Source: Actinoplanes xinjiangensis (GTDB lineage Bacteria; Actinomycetota; Actinomycetes; Mycobacteriales; Micromonosporaceae). Taken from it: a DNA stretch of 64,000 nucleotides. The translations under genes and the position numbers were made by a program. The stretch spans positions 434,001 through 498,000 of the forward strand of contig NZ_QGGR01000004.1 of assembly GCF_003148685.1 (NCBI RefSeq), written 5' to 3'. Below, in pieces: positions 43,927 to 54,123 of the stretch. Under the pieces are notes generated by a model that worked only from the letters and a program-made list of their open reading frames with translations, searched no databases and was not told where the DNA came from. Every line of letters starts with the position of its first letter. Position 1 is the first letter of the stretch.

Positions 43927-46371
43927 TCAGCGGGTGCGGGTCAGTAGCCGGCGGGGGTTGAAGCGGGTCAGCGACTCACGAAGGCCGGCGAGGCGTTCCG
44001 CGGACCTGGTGGACCACTCGCCCATGCCCCGGCGCCAGCTGAGCAGCACCGACGGCGGCAGCAGCGTGGCGCGGAGACGGATCCGGCGGGAGACCGATCC
44101 GGACATGCCGGAGCGGATCCGGCGGAGTGCCGACGTCAGCTCGGCGCCCTGGAGGGGTTGCCGGGCGTAGCGGGCGCGTTCCTCGGCCGTACCCAGCAGG
44201 GTCGCGGCCTCGGCCGGCTCGCCGGTCAGGGACAGGTCCCGGACCAGGCGCTGCGCGGTGACCCGTGGCGTCTCCGTCGGGTCCACCGGGACCTGGAAGT
44301 CGACCATCGAGTCGACCAACTCGTCCCACGCGGCGTGGGCGTCCTGGCGGGCCCGGCCGGTCTCTCCGGTGACGGTCAGGTCGGTGATGCCCTCCGCGGA
44401 CAGGACCACCGGTGCTTCGGGGGCCGTGGCCGCATGCCTGCGCCTCCGCACCAGGACCCGGCGCAGGGCCGGGACCAGCAGGAGCGCGAGCACCAGGGCG
44501 ATACTCGCGGCGATCCACAGGCCGGTCCAATCGGTCGTCTCGGTGGCCTGGCCGGTGGTGCCGCCCTGCTCCTCGCCGACGCCGGACTTGTCGGGGCCGT
44601 TGGCGGCGCCCGGGTCGCCGGACGAGTCCGGGACGGGTGCGCCGGCGTCCGCCGAGGTGGACGCGGTCGGGGCGGGCCGGTCGACGTCCGGCGCCCAGTT
44701 CGACGCGGAGCGGGCCGAACCGGTCACCCCGGCGGCCGGGGTGGCGTCGAACGGCACCCAGCCGAAGCCCTGGAAGTAGACCTCGGTCCAGGCGTGCGCG
44801 TTGCGGTTGGTGATCGTGTAGGTGCCCTCGCCGCCCGGGGTGCCGCGGGTGAAGCCGAACGCCACCCGCGCCGGGATGCCGGCTGCCCGGACCATCCAGG
44901 CCATCGCCGCCGCGTACTGCTGGCAGTAGCCGGCCTTGTTGTTCAGGAAGTCGGCGATCTCCGAGGCCTTGCCGGTGGTCTGGGTGGCCAGGCTGTACCG
45001 GAAGCCGTTGTCCTTGGAGAACCAGTTGTAGATCGCGCGGACCTTGTCGTAGTCCGTGGTCTTGCCCTTGATCAGGCTGGTCACCGCGGCCTCGACCGTG
45101 GCGTCGCCGGGGGTGGCGGTGTAGGCCATCAGCGCGTCGTTCGACGCCAGTGACGGGGCCTGCCGCAGCTGGTCGGCGGTGTACCGGGCCCGCAGATACG
45201 TGATGTCGTACTGCTGGTCACGGGTGGTGGTCCGGCCCGAGTAGAGCACCTGCTGGTTCTGGTCGTACGCCCACGAGCCCTTGAGGTCGCTCACCCCGAG
45301 CGCGTACGTGTACAGCGGCGCCATGTTCTGCTGAAGATCCTTGGAGACCTCCACCCGGGCCCGGTGCTCGGTGTAGGTGCTCAGCCGGGTGGCCGCCTGC
45401 CGCCGCGGATCGGGCAGGCCCAGATTCAGCGCGCCGCCCCGGGGCGACTCGTTGCCGAACCCGTTGTCGGTGAGTACGTCGGCGATCGCGAACCGCAGAT
45501 AGAACGGTTCCGGCTCGTCGGTGGTGACCTTGAGCAGCGGAATCGTCGTGGTGTGGTTGAGCTGCCCGCTCAGCGAGGCGAACAGGTTGATCCGCCCGCC
45601 GGGGCCGTTGCCGCTGCCCGCCCCGGCCCCGGAGCCGCTCTGGGTGAGCTGGGTGAGCAGGCCACCCTCCACGGTCGGCACGGCCAGCGGCAGCACCACG
45701 GCCACGAGCATGCCGGCCACGCCGATCCGGCGGCCGGCCGCGGCCAGCGGGGACGGCTCCCAGACGTCGACGTCACGGCCGTCACCGGTGAAGCGGCGAC
45801 CGAACCGGCGCACCCGGTCGACGTTGTCGGCGACGAGCAGCCACATGAAGCCGGCCGCGCCGATGACGAACGGGATCGCCGGGACACTCTCGGTGTAGAC
45901 GGCGACCGGGATGGAGTAGATGGCCAGCATCGGCAGCCCGGCCAGGGCGGGCCGGCGGAACACGGCGGTCAGCAGGTCGACCACGATGGTGACCGCGCCG
46001 ACACCGAGGACCGCGACGAACAGCAGACCGTCCCGGTCGGGGACCGGCACCCCGAAGGCCCGGGTGTCCTCCCCGGCCTGCCGGATCAGCTCCGCGAAAT
46101 GGGCGAAGGTGTCCGGCTGCGGGATGATGATCTCTTTCCCGCTCGGGAAGATCCAGGTCAGCGCGAGGAGCAGGGCCAGCGTCATGCTCGCCGCCTGCGC
46201 CCACGTCGGGAACCGGAACGTCCTGGTGGTCACGGCGGCGCCCTCGATCAGCGCAACGGTGACCAGGCAGTACATGATCCAGGTCCAGGACTCGAAGATC
46301 GCGGTGAGCGGGGCGGCGGCGAGAAGCGTGGATCCCGCGGCCACCAGGCCGAGACGACGGCGCCCGGTCAT
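43927..46371 (-). CDS. Transglutaminase-like membrane protein (TgpA/DUF3488 type)
   Basis: An 814-residue protein with about six N-terminal membrane helices in the first ~230 residues, a large external region, and one helix near 625 before a cytoplasmic DUF4129-like tail. The transglutaminase core lies at about 440-560: KAGYCQQYAAAMAWMVRAAG with Cys483, NAHAWTEVYF with the His and PFDATP with the Asp. Similar genes form a MoxR-DUF58-TgpA unit across bacteria. The external substrate is unknown. Its ATG overlaps the DUF58 stop. Confidence 0.92.
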   Translation of the reverse strand: MTGRRRLGLVAAGSTLLAAAPLTAIFESWTWIMYCLVTVALIEGAAVTTRTFRFPTWAQAASMTLALLLALTWIFPSGKEIIIPQPDTFAHFAELIRQAGEDTRAFGVPVPDRDGLLFVAVLGVGAVTIVVDLLTAVFRRPALAGLPMLAIYSIPVAVYTESVPAIPFVIGAAGFMWLLVADNVDRVRRFGRRFTGDGRDVDVWEPSPLAAAGRRIGVAGMLVAVVLPLAVPTVEGGLLTQLTQSGSGAGAGSGNGPGGRINLFASLSGQLNHTTTIPLLKVTTDEPEPFYLRFAIADVLTDNGFGNESPRGGALNLGLPDPRRQAATRLSTYTEHRARVEVSKDLQQNMAPLYTYALGVSDLKGSWAYDQNQQVLYSGRTTTRDQQYDITYLRARYTADQLRQAPSLASNDALMAYTATPGDATVEAAVTSLIKGKTTDYDKVRAIYNWFSKDNGFRYSLATQTTGKASEIADFLNNKAGYCQQYAAAMAWMVRAAGIPARVAFGFTRGTPGGEGTYTITNRNAHAWTEVYFQGFGWVPFDATPAAGVTGSARSASNWAPDVDRPAPTASTSADAGAPVPDSSGDPGAANGPDKSGVGEEQGGTTGQATETTDWTGLWIAASIALVLALLLVPALRRVLVRRRRHAATAPEAPVVLSAEGITDLTVTGETGRARQDAHAAWDELVDSMVDFQVPVDPTETPRVTAQRLVRDLSLTGEPAEAATLLGTAEERARYARQPLQGAELTSALRRIRSGMSGSVSRRIRLRATLLPPSVLLSWRRGMGEWSTRSAERLAGLRESLTRFNPRRLLTRTR

Positions 46372-47666
46372 CGGATCACCCCGCTGACCGTCGTCTCCGC
46401 CATCGCGGCGCGATAGGCGAAGCCCTGCGAACCGCGGGCCACACTCGGCCAGAGGGTGGCCAGGGTGTCGCCGTGTGTCACCGGCACCGACCGCCAGCCC
46501 GCCCGGACCAGGGCCAGCGACGCGGCGGCGTGCTCACGCTCCGCCTCCGCCATGCCCGACGGCACCCAGGTGGAGGAGTCGATCGCGAAGCCGATACAGG
46601 TCGCGCCGTTGCCGCGCAGGCCGCTGAGCAGCTCCGCCTCGGCGACCGTCAGCGCGCCGAACAGGCCGATCACCAGCCCGCCGTCGTTGCGCCGGCGGAC
46701 GTGCTCGATCAGCACCGAGACGTCGCTGTTCTGGTCGGACTTCACATCGGCCAGAGTGTCCAGGATCAAGCCCTCACCACCGCCCTCGATCGCGTCGATG
46801 TCGGTACCCGAGCCGGTCACCAGGCGCACCTTGTAACCGGCCTCACGAAGATGGACCGCGACGCTGGCGGCCGCGGAGACGGCCCACTCGAAGCTCGCGG
46901 TCGGACCCTCACCACGGTGGGCGAAGGCCCGGGTGTCCAGCACGACCGTGGCCCGGCTCTCCCAGGGCTGCTCCTCGCGGCGGACCATCAGCTCACCGGT
47001 ACGGGCGGTCGACCGCCAGTGCACCCGGCGCAGGTCGTCGCCGCGCCGGTACTCCCGGGTGGCCGCGTCGTCCTCGCCGTGCACCGCCACCGACCGGGCC
47101 CGGCTCTCGCCGGTCCCCGCATACTCGCCGGCGAGCCGCACCCGGGGGAGCGTGAACACCTGCGGGATCACGGTCAGCCGGTCGACGCTGGGGAACGAAC
47201 GGGTCAGCTCGCACAGCCCGAACGGGTCGGTCAGCCGCACCATCAGCGGGCCGATCGGGTAGCGGCCGCGCACGTCGGCACGCACCGTGTACGCCACCGA
47301 GCTGGCCTGGTGCGCGCCGAGGCGCTCCAGCACGACCCGGGGGCGGCTGCCCAGCGCGTACGGCAGGCGGTCCTCCAGCAGCATGGTGCCGGTGGGCAGC
47401 CGGGACAGGTTCTGCAGGCGCAGGATGACCCGCGCGCTGGACCCGACCGGTGTCCGGGCCGGCTCCAGCGAACGGGTGCACGCCAGCTTGTACCGGCTGC
47501 GCCCGACATACCAGGCGGCCAGCAGCGGCAGGACGGCCAGCAGCACCGCCACCCGCAGCAGGTCACTCTCGCCGAGGATGAGCGCGGAGACCGCGGCGGC
47601 GACCGCCGCGGCCAGGAACGAGCGGCCGCGCGTGGTGAGTCCCCGCAGCGCCTCCCGCATCCTCAC
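46368..47666 (-). CDS. DUF58 (vWA-like) membrane protein
   Basis: A 432-residue protein with two N-terminal membrane helices (FLAAAVAAAVSALILG; LLAVLPLLAAWYVG), a beta-rich region and the DUF58 domain with GDDLRRVHWRSTARTGELMV (about 208-227). A vWA-like fold containing ATVVLDTRAF follows. DUF58 proteins act with MoxR ATPases, probably as clients or adaptors for membrane-linked assembly or protease control. GTG start overlaps the moxR stop (GTGA); the stop overlaps the transglutaminase start. Confidence 0.92.
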   Translation of the reverse strand: MRMREALRGLTTRGRSFLAAAVAAAVSALILGESDLLRVAVLLAVLPLLAAWYVGRSRYKLACTRSLEPARTPVGSSARVILRLQNLSRLPTGTMLLEDRLPYALGSRPRVVLERLGAHQASSVAYTVRADVRGRYPIGPLMVRLTDPFGLCELTRSFPSVDRLTVIPQVFTLPRVRLAGEYAGTGESRARSVAVHGEDDAATREYRRGDDLRRVHWRSTARTGELMVRREEQPWESRATVVLDTRAFAHRGEGPTASFEWAVSAAASVAVHLREAGYKVRLVTGSGTDIDAIEGGGEGLILDTLADVKSDQNSDVSVLIEHVRRRNDGGLVIGLFGALTVAEAELLSGLRGNGATCIGFAIDSSTWVPSGMAEAEREHAAASLALVRAGWRSVPVTHGDTLATLWPSVARGSQGFAYRAAMAETTVSGVIR

Positions 47667-48697
47667 CGCCCCCGGGACTCGTAGGAGGCGCGGCCGTCCC
47701 GGGTGTCGTACGGATTACGGGCGTGCGGCAGTGGCAGCCGGTGCACGATCTCCGAGACGATGGCGTCGGTGGTACGCCGGTTGAGCTGCGCGTCCGCGGT
47801 CGGGATGATGCGGTGCGCGAGAACCGGCACGGCCAGCGCCTGGAGGTCGTCGGGGAGCACGTAGTCACGCCCCTCCAGCGCCGCCACCGCCTTGGCCGTG
47901 CGGATCAGCTGCAGCGTGCACCGCGGCGACGCCCCGAGCCGGATCTCCGGAGCCTCCCGGGTCGCGGTGACCAGGGCGATCGCATACTGCTGGACGGCGT
48001 CGGCGGCGTGCACCGCGCGGGCCGTCTCGATCAGCCGGCGGACCGTCGCCGCGTCCGTGACCGCACGCAGATCGTTGAGCGGGTCGTGATCGTTCTGCCC
48101 GGCGAGCATGGCCAGCTCGGCCCGCGGGTCCGGATAGCCCATCGCGATCCGGGCGGTGAACCGGTCCCGCTGCGCCTCGGGGAGGGGGTAGGTCCCCTCC
48201 ATCTCGATCGGGTTCTGCGTGGCGACCACCATGAACGGCGCCTGCAACTCGTAGGTCGTGCCGTCGACGGTGACCTGCCGCTCCTCCATGCACTCCAGGA
48301 GGGCGGACTGGGTCTTCGGCGACGCCCGGTTGATCTCGTCGCCGACCACCAGGTTGGCGAAGACGGCACCCGGCTTGAACTCGAAGTCGCGCGTCTCCTG
48401 GTTGTAGACGCTGACGCCGGTCACGTCGCTGGGCAGCAGGTCTGGCGTGAACTGGATGCGCCGAACCGAGCAGTCGATCGAGCGGGCGAGCGCCTTGGCC
48501 AGTTTCGTCTTGCCGACGCCCGGCACGTCCTCGATCAGCAGGTGGCCCTCGGCGATCAGGACCGCGAGAGCCAGCCGCACCGTCGCGCTCTTGCCCTCGA
48601 TGACCTGTTCGATGTTGGCCATGATGGCTTGGGCCGCGGCGCGGAATTCAGCGCTCGTCAGCGGGCCTGCCGGCTCGCCCCAGGTCGGCGTTGTCAC
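47663..48697 (-). CDS. MoxR-family AAA+ ATPase
   Basis: A 344-residue MoxR AAA+ protein. Walker A is LLIEDVPGVGKTKLAKALAR (about 53-72), Walker B is ANLVVGDEINRASPKTQ, sensor 1 is VVATQNPIEMEGTYPLPEAQ, and the arginine finger region is LPEAQRDRF. The C-terminal lid domain follows. The GTG start has GGAGGAGG upstream; sequence further upstream is not family-like. First gene of a three-gene operon with 4-bp overlaps. MoxR proteins act as chaperone-like ATPases for the adjacent DUF58 protein; the exact target here is unknown. Confidence 0.93.
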   Translation of the reverse strand: MTTPTWGEPAGPLTSAEFRAAAQAIMANIEQVIEGKSATVRLALAVLIAEGHLLIEDVPGVGKTKLAKALARSIDCSVRRIQFTPDLLPSDVTGVSVYNQETRDFEFKPGAVFANLVVGDEINRASPKTQSALLECMEERQVTVDGTTYELQAPFMVVATQNPIEMEGTYPLPEAQRDRFTARIAMGYPDPRAELAMLAGQNDHDPLNDLRAVTDAATVRRLIETARAVHAADAVQQYAIALVTATREAPEIRLGASPRCTLQLIRTAKAVAALEGRDYVLPDDLQALAVPVLAHRIIPTADAQLNRRTTDAIVSEIVHRLPLPHARNPYDTRDGRASYESRGR

Positions 48698-48981
48698 GGG
48701 CCTCCTCCATAACGTGTCTACCCCCGTAGGGCGGAGATCACCCACCGTCAAGGGCACCGTAAGGTCGCGGGCGCCCAGCGGCCGTGGGCCTCCGGCGCTC
48801 GTTGCCCGTCCCCACAGGTTAGCCCCGTCCGCGCGCAACGCCGAAAGGCCTGATCGAGGGGGATTCGGACGAACAGGGGCCATCCGCCATCCCAGGCCGG
48901 TCGCCTGTGGACAGCCGGGAGTATGTCACGCGCCCGCCATACCGGTCGCCGTCCGTGACGGACGAGGGGTATCATCCACGC

Positions 48982-49020
48982 ATGGCTCGGTCCGTTCTGC
49001 TCCTTAGCCGGCCGTGCTGA
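48982..49020 (+). CDS. Leucine-rich leader peptide of leuS
   Basis: A 12-codon ORF encodes MARSVLLLSRPC, with three consecutive Leu codons (CTG CTC CTT). A -10-like TATCAT lies 7 bases ahead. Two nested stems follow (GCCGTGC at 49011-49017 with GCACGGC at 49042-49048; CCGCT with AGCGG inside), then a terminator, then leuS. This is the layout of ribosome-mediated attenuation: low charged tRNA-Leu would stall the ribosome on the Leu run and relieve termination. Confidence 0.72.
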   Translation: MARSVLLLSRPC

Positions 49021-49050
49021 TCCGCTAGACAAGCGGGCCAGGCACGGCAA

Positions 49051-49075
49051 CCCCTCCTGTGCGAGGGGCTTTTTT
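49051..49075 (+). terminator. Attenuator terminator upstream of leuS
   Basis: CCCCTC pairs with GAGGGG around a 6-nt loop and is followed by CTTTTTT. It lies between the leader peptide and the leuS start, so read-through is needed for leuS expression from the leader promoter. The remaining part of the 48698-49107 gap holds the moxR promoter side and no other gene. Confidence 0.85.
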
Positions 49076-49107
49076 ATGCCCTCTTTCAAAGACGAGACGT
49101 AGACGAG

Positions 49108-51909
49108 ATGGTGAAGATGAGCGACACCGAGACCCCGCCTTTCCGTTACACCGCGGCGCTGGCCGGCGAGATCGAGCAGCGCTGGCAGGACTTCTGGGAC
49201 GCGAACGGGACGTTCCACGCGCCCAACCCGACCGGTGAGCTGGCCGACCCCGAACACCCCCGGGCCGGGGCGCCCAAGCTGCACGTGCAGGACATGTTCC
49301 CGTACCCGTCCGGTGCCGGCCTGCACGTCGGGCATCCGCTGGGCTACATCGGCACGGACTGTTACACCCGGTATCAGCGCCAGGCCGGTTACAACGTGCT
49401 GCACCCGATGGGCTTCGACGCGTTCGGCCTGCCCGCCGAGCAGTATGCGGTGCAGACCGGCACCCATCCGGCGGTCACCACGGCGGCGAACGTCGAGCGG
49501 TACCGGCAGCAGCTGCGGCGGCTGGGCCTGGCGTACGACGAGCGCCGCTCGTTCTCGACGACCGACCCGGAGTACTACCGCTGGACCCAGTGGATCTTCC
49601 TGCAGGTCTTCAACTCGTGGTTCGACCCGGCGGTCGGCAAGGCCCGCCCGATCGACGAGCTGATCGCGTCGTACGAGTCCGGCGAGCGTGGCCCGGAGTG
49701 GGCCGGCCTGTCCGCCGTCGAGAGGCGCAAGCTGATCGACGACCACCGCCTGGCGTACGTGAGCGAGGCCCCGGTCAACTGGTGTCCCGGCCTGGGCACC
49801 GTGCTGGCCAACGAGGAGGTCACCCCGGACGGCCGCTCCGAGCGGGGCAACTACCCGGTCTTCCAGCGCAGCCTGAAGCAGTGGATGATGCGGATCACCG
49901 CGTACGGCGACCGCCTGGTCGAGGACCTGGACGCGCTGGACTGGCCGGAGCCGGTCAAGCTGATGCAGCGCAACTGGATCGGCCGGTCGCGCGGCGCCCA
50001 CGTCGACTTCCCGATCGGGGACGGCCGCATCCGGGTCTTCACCACCCGCCCGGACACCCTGTTCGGCGCCACCTACATGGTCCTGGCGCCGGAGCACGAG
50101 CTGGTCGAGTCGATCATCCCGGCGGTCTGGCCGGCCGGCGCGCAGGAGGTCTGGACCGGCGGTCACGCCACCCCGGCCGACGCCGTCACGGCCTACCGCG
50201 CCGCCGCCGCGGCCAAGACCGAGGAGGAGCGGACCGCCGACGGCAAGGTCAAGACCGGTGTCTTCACCGGCGCCTACGCGACCAACCCGGTCAACGGCGA
50301 GCAGGTCCCGGTCTTCATCGCCGACTACGTGCTGGCCGGCTACGGCACCGGCGCGATCATGGCGGTGCCCGGGCACGACGAGCGCGACTTCGACTTCGCC
50401 ACGGCGTACGCGCTGCCGGTCGTCCGGACCATCGAGACGCCGGAGGGCTTCGACGGCGCCTATGTCGGCGACGGCGTCGTGATCAACTCGGGCTTCCTGA
50501 ACGGCCTGAACAAGGACGAGGCCAAGGCCGCCATGATCGAGTGGCTGGAGGCCGAGGGCAAGGGCCAGGGGGCGACCACCTATCGCCTGCGCGACTGGCT
50601 GTTCAGCCGCCAGCGGTACTGGGGCGAGCCGTTCCCGATCGTCTACGACGAGACCGGCCTGCCGATCGCGCTGCCCGAGTCGATGCTGCCGGTCGAACTG
50701 CCGGACGTCGACGACTTCTCGCCGCGCACCTTCGACCCGGACGACGCGAACTCCGAGCCGGAGACGCCGCTGTCCCGCAAGAAGGACTGGGTGCAGGTCG
50801 AGCTGGACCTGGGCGACGGGCTGAAGACGTACACCCGCGAGACCAACACCATGCCCCAATGGGCCGGTTCCTGCTGGTACGAGCTGCGCTACCTGGACCC
50901 GAAGAACGAGAAGGTCCTGGTCGACCCGGAGAACGAGGCCTACTGGATGGGCCCCCGCACGCCCGGTGACGCCGGTGGTGTCGACCTGTACGTCGGTGGT
51001 GTCGAACACGCGGTCCTGCACCTGCTGTACTCGCGTTTCTGGCACAAGGTGCTGTTCGACCTGGGGCACGTCTCGTCGTTCGAGCCGTTCAAGAAGCTGT
51101 TCAACCAGGGCTACATCCAGGCGTACGCGTTCCGTGACGCCCGCGGCATGATCGTGCCGGCCGACGACGTCGTCGAGCGGGACGGCAAGTGGTACCTGGG
51201 CGACCAGGAGGTCTACCGCGAGTACGGCAAGATGGGCAAGGGCCTGAAGAACGTCGTCACCCCCGACGAGATGTGCGAGCAGTACGGCGCCGACACGTTC
51301 CGGGTGTACGAGATGGCGATGGGCCCGCTGGACGTCTCCCGTCCCTGGGACACCCGTGCCGTCGTCGGCTCCCAGCGGTTCCTGCAGCGCGCCTGGCGCC
51401 TGGTCGTCGACGAGGAGACCGGCGCCGTCCGGGTCGGCGACGAGCCGCTGGACCCGAAGACCCGCAAGATCCTGCACCGGATCATCGCCGGCGTCCGCGA
51501 GGACCTGGAGGAGCTGCGGTTCAACACGGCCATCGCCAAGCTGATCGAGCTGACCAACACGCTGACCCCGATGGGCACGGTGTCGCGGGAGGCCGTCGAG
51601 CCGCTGGTGCTGATGATCTCGCCGTTCGCGCCGCACCTGGCCGAGGAACTGTGGACCAGGCTGGGCCACGAGGGCTCCCTGGCGTACACGGCCTTCCCGG
51701 TCGCCGACCCGGCCCAGCTGGTCGCCGACGCGATCACCTACCCGGTGCAGGTCAACGGCAAGGTCCGCGGCCGGGTCGAGGTCTCCCCGGACACGACCGA
51801 GGACGAGGTACGCGCGGCCGCGCTGGCCGCCGTCGCCGAAGTGCTGGCCGGCAAGGAGCCGAAGAAGGTCATCGTGGTCAAGGGGCGCCTGGTCAGCGTC
51901 GTCGTCTGA
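49108..51909 (+). CDS. leuS: Leucyl-tRNA synthetase
   Basis: Class I aminoacyl-tRNA synthetase of 933 residues, full length. The HIGH motif appears as [10 protein letters not shown] (about 71-80). The CP1 editing domain spans about 240-430 with [20 protein letters not shown] and [26 protein letters not shown] and the catalytic KMSKS equivalent follow; the latter reads [12 protein letters not shown], with Gly where Ser is usual. The anticodon-binding and C-terminal domains are complete ([14 protein letters not shown]). It starts at ATG; an ATG three codons on is possible. Regulation is probably by attenuation through the upstream leader peptide. Confidence 0.97.
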   Translation: MVKMSDTETPPFRYTAALAGEIEQRWQDFWDANGTFHAPNPTGELADPEHPRAGAPKLHVQDMFPYPSGAGLHVGHPLGYIGTDCYTRYQRQAGYNVLHPMGFDAFGLPAEQYAVQTGTHPAVTTAANVERYRQQLRRLGLAYDERRSFSTTDPEYYRWTQWIFLQVFNSWFDPAVGKARPIDELIASYESGERGPEWAGLSAVERRKLIDDHRLAYVSEAPVNWCPGLGTVLANEEVTPDGRSERGNYPVFQRSLKQWMMRITAYGDRLVEDLDALDWPEPVKLMQRNWIGRSRGAHVDFPIGDGRIRVFTTRPDTLFGATYMVLAPEHELVESIIPAVWPAGAQEVWTGGHATPADAVTAYRAAAAAKTEEERTADGKVKTGVFTGAYATNPVNGEQVPVFIADYVLAGYGTGAIMAVPGHDERDFDFATAYALPVVRTIETPEGFDGAYVGDGVVINSGFLNGLNKDEAKAAMIEWLEAEGKGQGATTYRLRDWLFSRQRYWGEPFPIVYDETGLPIALPESMLPVELPDVDDFSPRTFDPDDANSEPETPLSRKKDWVQVELDLGDGLKTYTRETNTMPQWAGSCWYELRYLDPKNEKVLVDPENEAYWMGPRTPGDAGGVDLYVGGVEHAVLHLLYSRFWHKVLFDLGHVSSFEPFKKLFNQGYIQAYAFRDARGMIVPADDVVERDGKWYLGDQEVYREYGKMGKGLKNVVTPDEMCEQYGADTFRVYEMAMGPLDVSRPWDTRAVVGSQRFLQRAWRLVVDEETGAVRVGDEPLDPKTRKILHRIIAGVREDLEELRFNTAIAKLIELTNTLTPMGTVSREAVEPLVLMISPFAPHLAEELWTRLGHEGSLAYTAFPVADPAQLVADAITYPVQVNGKVRGRVEVSPDTTEDEVRAAALAAVAEVLAGKEPKKVIVVKGRLVSVVV

Positions 51910-51990
51910 TCACTGGCCGGCCCGTCCCCGCGCCCGGTCGGCCACCGCCCCCCGCCGCCCGCTCCACGGGTTCGGCGACCACTGTTCGGA

Positions 51991-52022
51991 ACGGCCCGCC
52001 TCCGCTGCCGGGGGCGGGCCGT
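51991..52022 (+). terminator. Hairpin between leuS and aroA
   Basis: ACGGCCCGCC pairs with GGCGGGCCGT around a 12-nt loop, 20 bp before the aroA start. It has no U-tract; it may end leuS transcripts or fold in the aroA leader. Confidence 0.5.
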
Positions 52023-52042
52023 CCGCCTGTTTGGATGGGCAC

Positions 52043-53296
52043 ATGCCTGAGGTGCTGTCCGTCGAACCGCTGACCACGCCCGTCGACGCGACCGTCCGGC
52101 CGCCCGGCTCGAAGAGCATCACCAACCGTGCTCTGCTGTGCGCCGCCCTGGCCCCCGGCACGTCCACCCTCACCGGGGTGCTCTTCGCCGACGACACCCG
52201 CGCCATGATGGGCGCCGTCGCCGCGCTCGGCGCCACCGTCGTCACCGACGAGCAGGCGTGCACGGTCACCGTCACCGGCATCGACCCGGCGGTGTCCGGC
52301 GGCGCCGGCACGATCGACGCCCGCCAGTCCGGGACCACCTCCCGCTTCCTCCTGCCGGCGGCGGCCCTCCTGCCCGGGCGCACCGTCGTCGACGGGACGG
52401 AGCAGCTGCGGGCCCGCCCGTTCGGCCCGGTCCTCGACGCGCTGCGGCAGATCGGCGCCGAGGTCGACGAGCTGGCCGCGCCCGGCTTCCTGCCGGCCGC
52501 CGTCACCGGGCCCGCACACGGCGGTCCCGTCGAGGTGAGCGGCCACATCTCCAGCCAGTTCCTCTCCGGGCTGCTGATGGCCGGGCCACTGATGGCACGC
52601 GGGCTGTCCGTTTCACTGACGTCGCCACTGGTCTCGGTCCCCTACGTGGAGATGACCAAGGCGGTGATGGCGGCGTTCGGCGTCACCGTCGACGGGCTCG
52701 ACGTCACCGCCGGCGCCTACCGGCCCACCCGCTACGCGATCGAGCCGGACGCCAGCGCGGCGTCCTACTTCCTCGGTGCGGCGGCCATCACGGGCGGTCG
52801 GGTCACCGTTTCCGGCCTGGGCGCGGAGAGCCTCCAAGGGGATGTACGGTTCGCCGACGTCCTGGAGCGGATGGGGATGTCGGTGAGCCGTACCGCGGAC
52901 TCGTTGACCGTCCGCGCCACCGGCAGCCTCCGCGGCGTCGACGTCGACATGGCCGACATCTCCGACACCGCACAGACGCTGGCCGCCGTCGCCGTCTTCG
53001 CCGACTCCCCGACCCGGGTCCGCGGCATCGGCTTCATCCGCGGCAAGGAGACCGACCGGATCGGCGCCGTCGTCACCGAACTCCGCCGCGCCGGCATCGA
53101 CGCCATCGAGGACGCCGACGGTTTCACCATCCACCCCGGAGTGTCGCAGCCGACCCGCTTCGCCACCTACGAAGACCACCGCATGGCGATGAGCCTCTCC
53201 CTGATCGGCCTCCGAACCCCCGGCATCGAGATCAGCGACCCGGGCTGCGTCGCCAAAACCTACCCCGCCTACTTCACCGACCTAGCCACCCTCTGA
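52043..53296 (+). CDS. aroA: 3-phosphoshikimate 1-carboxyvinyltransferase (EPSP synthase)
   Basis: Shikimate-pathway enzyme joining shikimate-3-phosphate and phosphoenolpyruvate, 417 residues. Substrate-site motifs are PPGSKSITNRALLCAALAPG near the N terminus, DARQSGTTSRFLLPAAALLP near residue 95 (in place of the GNAGTAMR motif of class I enzymes), SSQFLSGLLMAGPL, and EDHRMAMSLSLIGLRTPGI with DPGCVAKTYPAYF near the end. ATG start; a few upstream codons in frame are not conserved. It stands alone, followed by the repeat field. Confidence 0.96.
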   Translation: MPEVLSVEPLTTPVDATVRPPGSKSITNRALLCAALAPGTSTLTGVLFADDTRAMMGAVAALGATVVTDEQACTVTVTGIDPAVSGGAGTIDARQSGTTSRFLLPAAALLPGRTVVDGTEQLRARPFGPVLDALRQIGAEVDELAAPGFLPAAVTGPAHGGPVEVSGHISSQFLSGLLMAGPLMARGLSVSLTSPLVSVPYVEMTKAVMAAFGVTVDGLDVTAGAYRPTRYAIEPDASAASYFLGAAAITGGRVTVSGLGAESLQGDVRFADVLERMGMSVSRTADSLTVRATGSLRGVDVDMADISDTAQTLAAVAVFADSPTRVRGIGFIRGKETDRIGAVVTELRRAGIDAIEDADGFTIHPGVSQPTRFATYEDHRMAMSLSLIGLRTPGIEISDPGCVAKTYPAYFTDLATL

Positions 53297-53399
53297 CCCC
53301 TCACCCCACCCCACCCCACCGCCACCCGCACCCGCACCGCACCCGCGCCCACCACCCGGCTCGTGTCACCGCCCGCGCTTCGGTCCCGCCCGGTTTCCA

Positions 53400-53775
53400 C
53401 CGCCAACGTCGCGGCCCGTCGCCCCCCTCGTGCGGTTTCCATCGGCCTGCGTCACGGTCGGTCGCCCCTTTCGTCCGGTTTCCGTCGGCGTGCGTCGCGG
53501 TCTGTCGGCCGGTTTCGTCCGGTTTCCGTCGGCCTGCGTCGCGGTCTGTCCCCGGTTTCGTCCGTTTCCCCATGGGGGTGCGTCGCGGTGTGCCGCCCGG
53601 TTTGGTCTGGCTCCCATCGGGCTGCGTCGCGGTGTGTCGCCCGGTTTCGTGCGGTTTGAAACGGCCTGCGTCGCGCTGTGTCGCCCGGATTTTGTTGGCT
53701 TCCGTTGCGGTCTATCGCCCGGATTCGTCTGGTTTCCATTTCCCTGCGTTGCGGTCTGTCTCCCCGGTTTCCGTC
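53400..53775. repeat. ~44-bp minisatellite downstream of aroA
   Basis: About eight units of 43-45 bp, each carrying TGCGTCGCGGT (at 53448, 53491, 53535, 53579, 53622, 53667, 53745) and a GGTTTCGTCCGGTTTCC block. One unit is shortened near 53700. The repeat gives 15-residue periodic frames on both strands, which I do not treat as genes. Confidence 0.88.
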
Positions 53776-53897
53776 TATCCGCTGCCCAGCTCACACCGTC
53801 TGTCCGCAGTCCGGCTTCCGTCGAGACAGTGTCCTGCGCTCCGGTGCATGCCGGTGGCCGCCGATCTGGGGACTGACCGCGCAACGGTGAATCACGC

Positions 53898-53954
53898 CCG
53901 GCTGGTCCTCACCGCTGCCTCAAGCGGTGTGAGACAGCGGTGACGGCCAGCCAG
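53898..53954. repeat. 57-bp palindromic repeat, copy 6
   Basis: Arms 53898-53921 and 53931-53954 around an AAGCGGTGT loop; a few arm mismatches. Single copy, 163 bp before the next cluster. Confidence 0.93.
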
Positions 53955-54060
53955 CCATCTCTGCTCGGCCGGCCCGGCATGGCTCTACTCGGCTGGCCCG
54001 GCGAGATCGGCGGCTACCGCGGCATGCAACGGAACGCAGGACACTCCCGCCGATCTTGCC

Positions 54061-54117
54061 CGACCCGCCATCACCTCCTGTCTCAAGACCGCCGAACCAG
54101 CGCTGGCAGCCAGCGGA
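54061..54117. repeat. 57-bp palindromic repeat, copy 7 (degenerate)
   Basis: The inner part CTGTCTC-9 nt-GAACCAGCGCTGGCAGCCAG is recognisable, and the position fits the 63-bp phase of the two copies that follow, but the left arm has decayed. Confidence 0.7.
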
Positions 54118-54123
54118 AGGGAT

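Noticed and set aside
48698..49107. T-box riboswitch upstream of leuS
   Set aside because: No T-box sequence or specifier-loop layout is visible; a leader peptide with Leu codons explains the terminator better.
48748..51669. Open frame of 973 codons on the minus strand opposite leuS
   Set aside because: It is the antisense shadow of a high-GC gene; its composition (Leu/Val/Arg/Gly/Asp runs) matches no family, while leuS is certain.
53363..53943. Frames on both strands with 15-residue repeats in the 44-bp minisatellite
   Set aside because: Several frames on both strands are equally open, as expected for a repeat without stop codons, and unit lengths vary by one or two bases so frames do not stay in phase.
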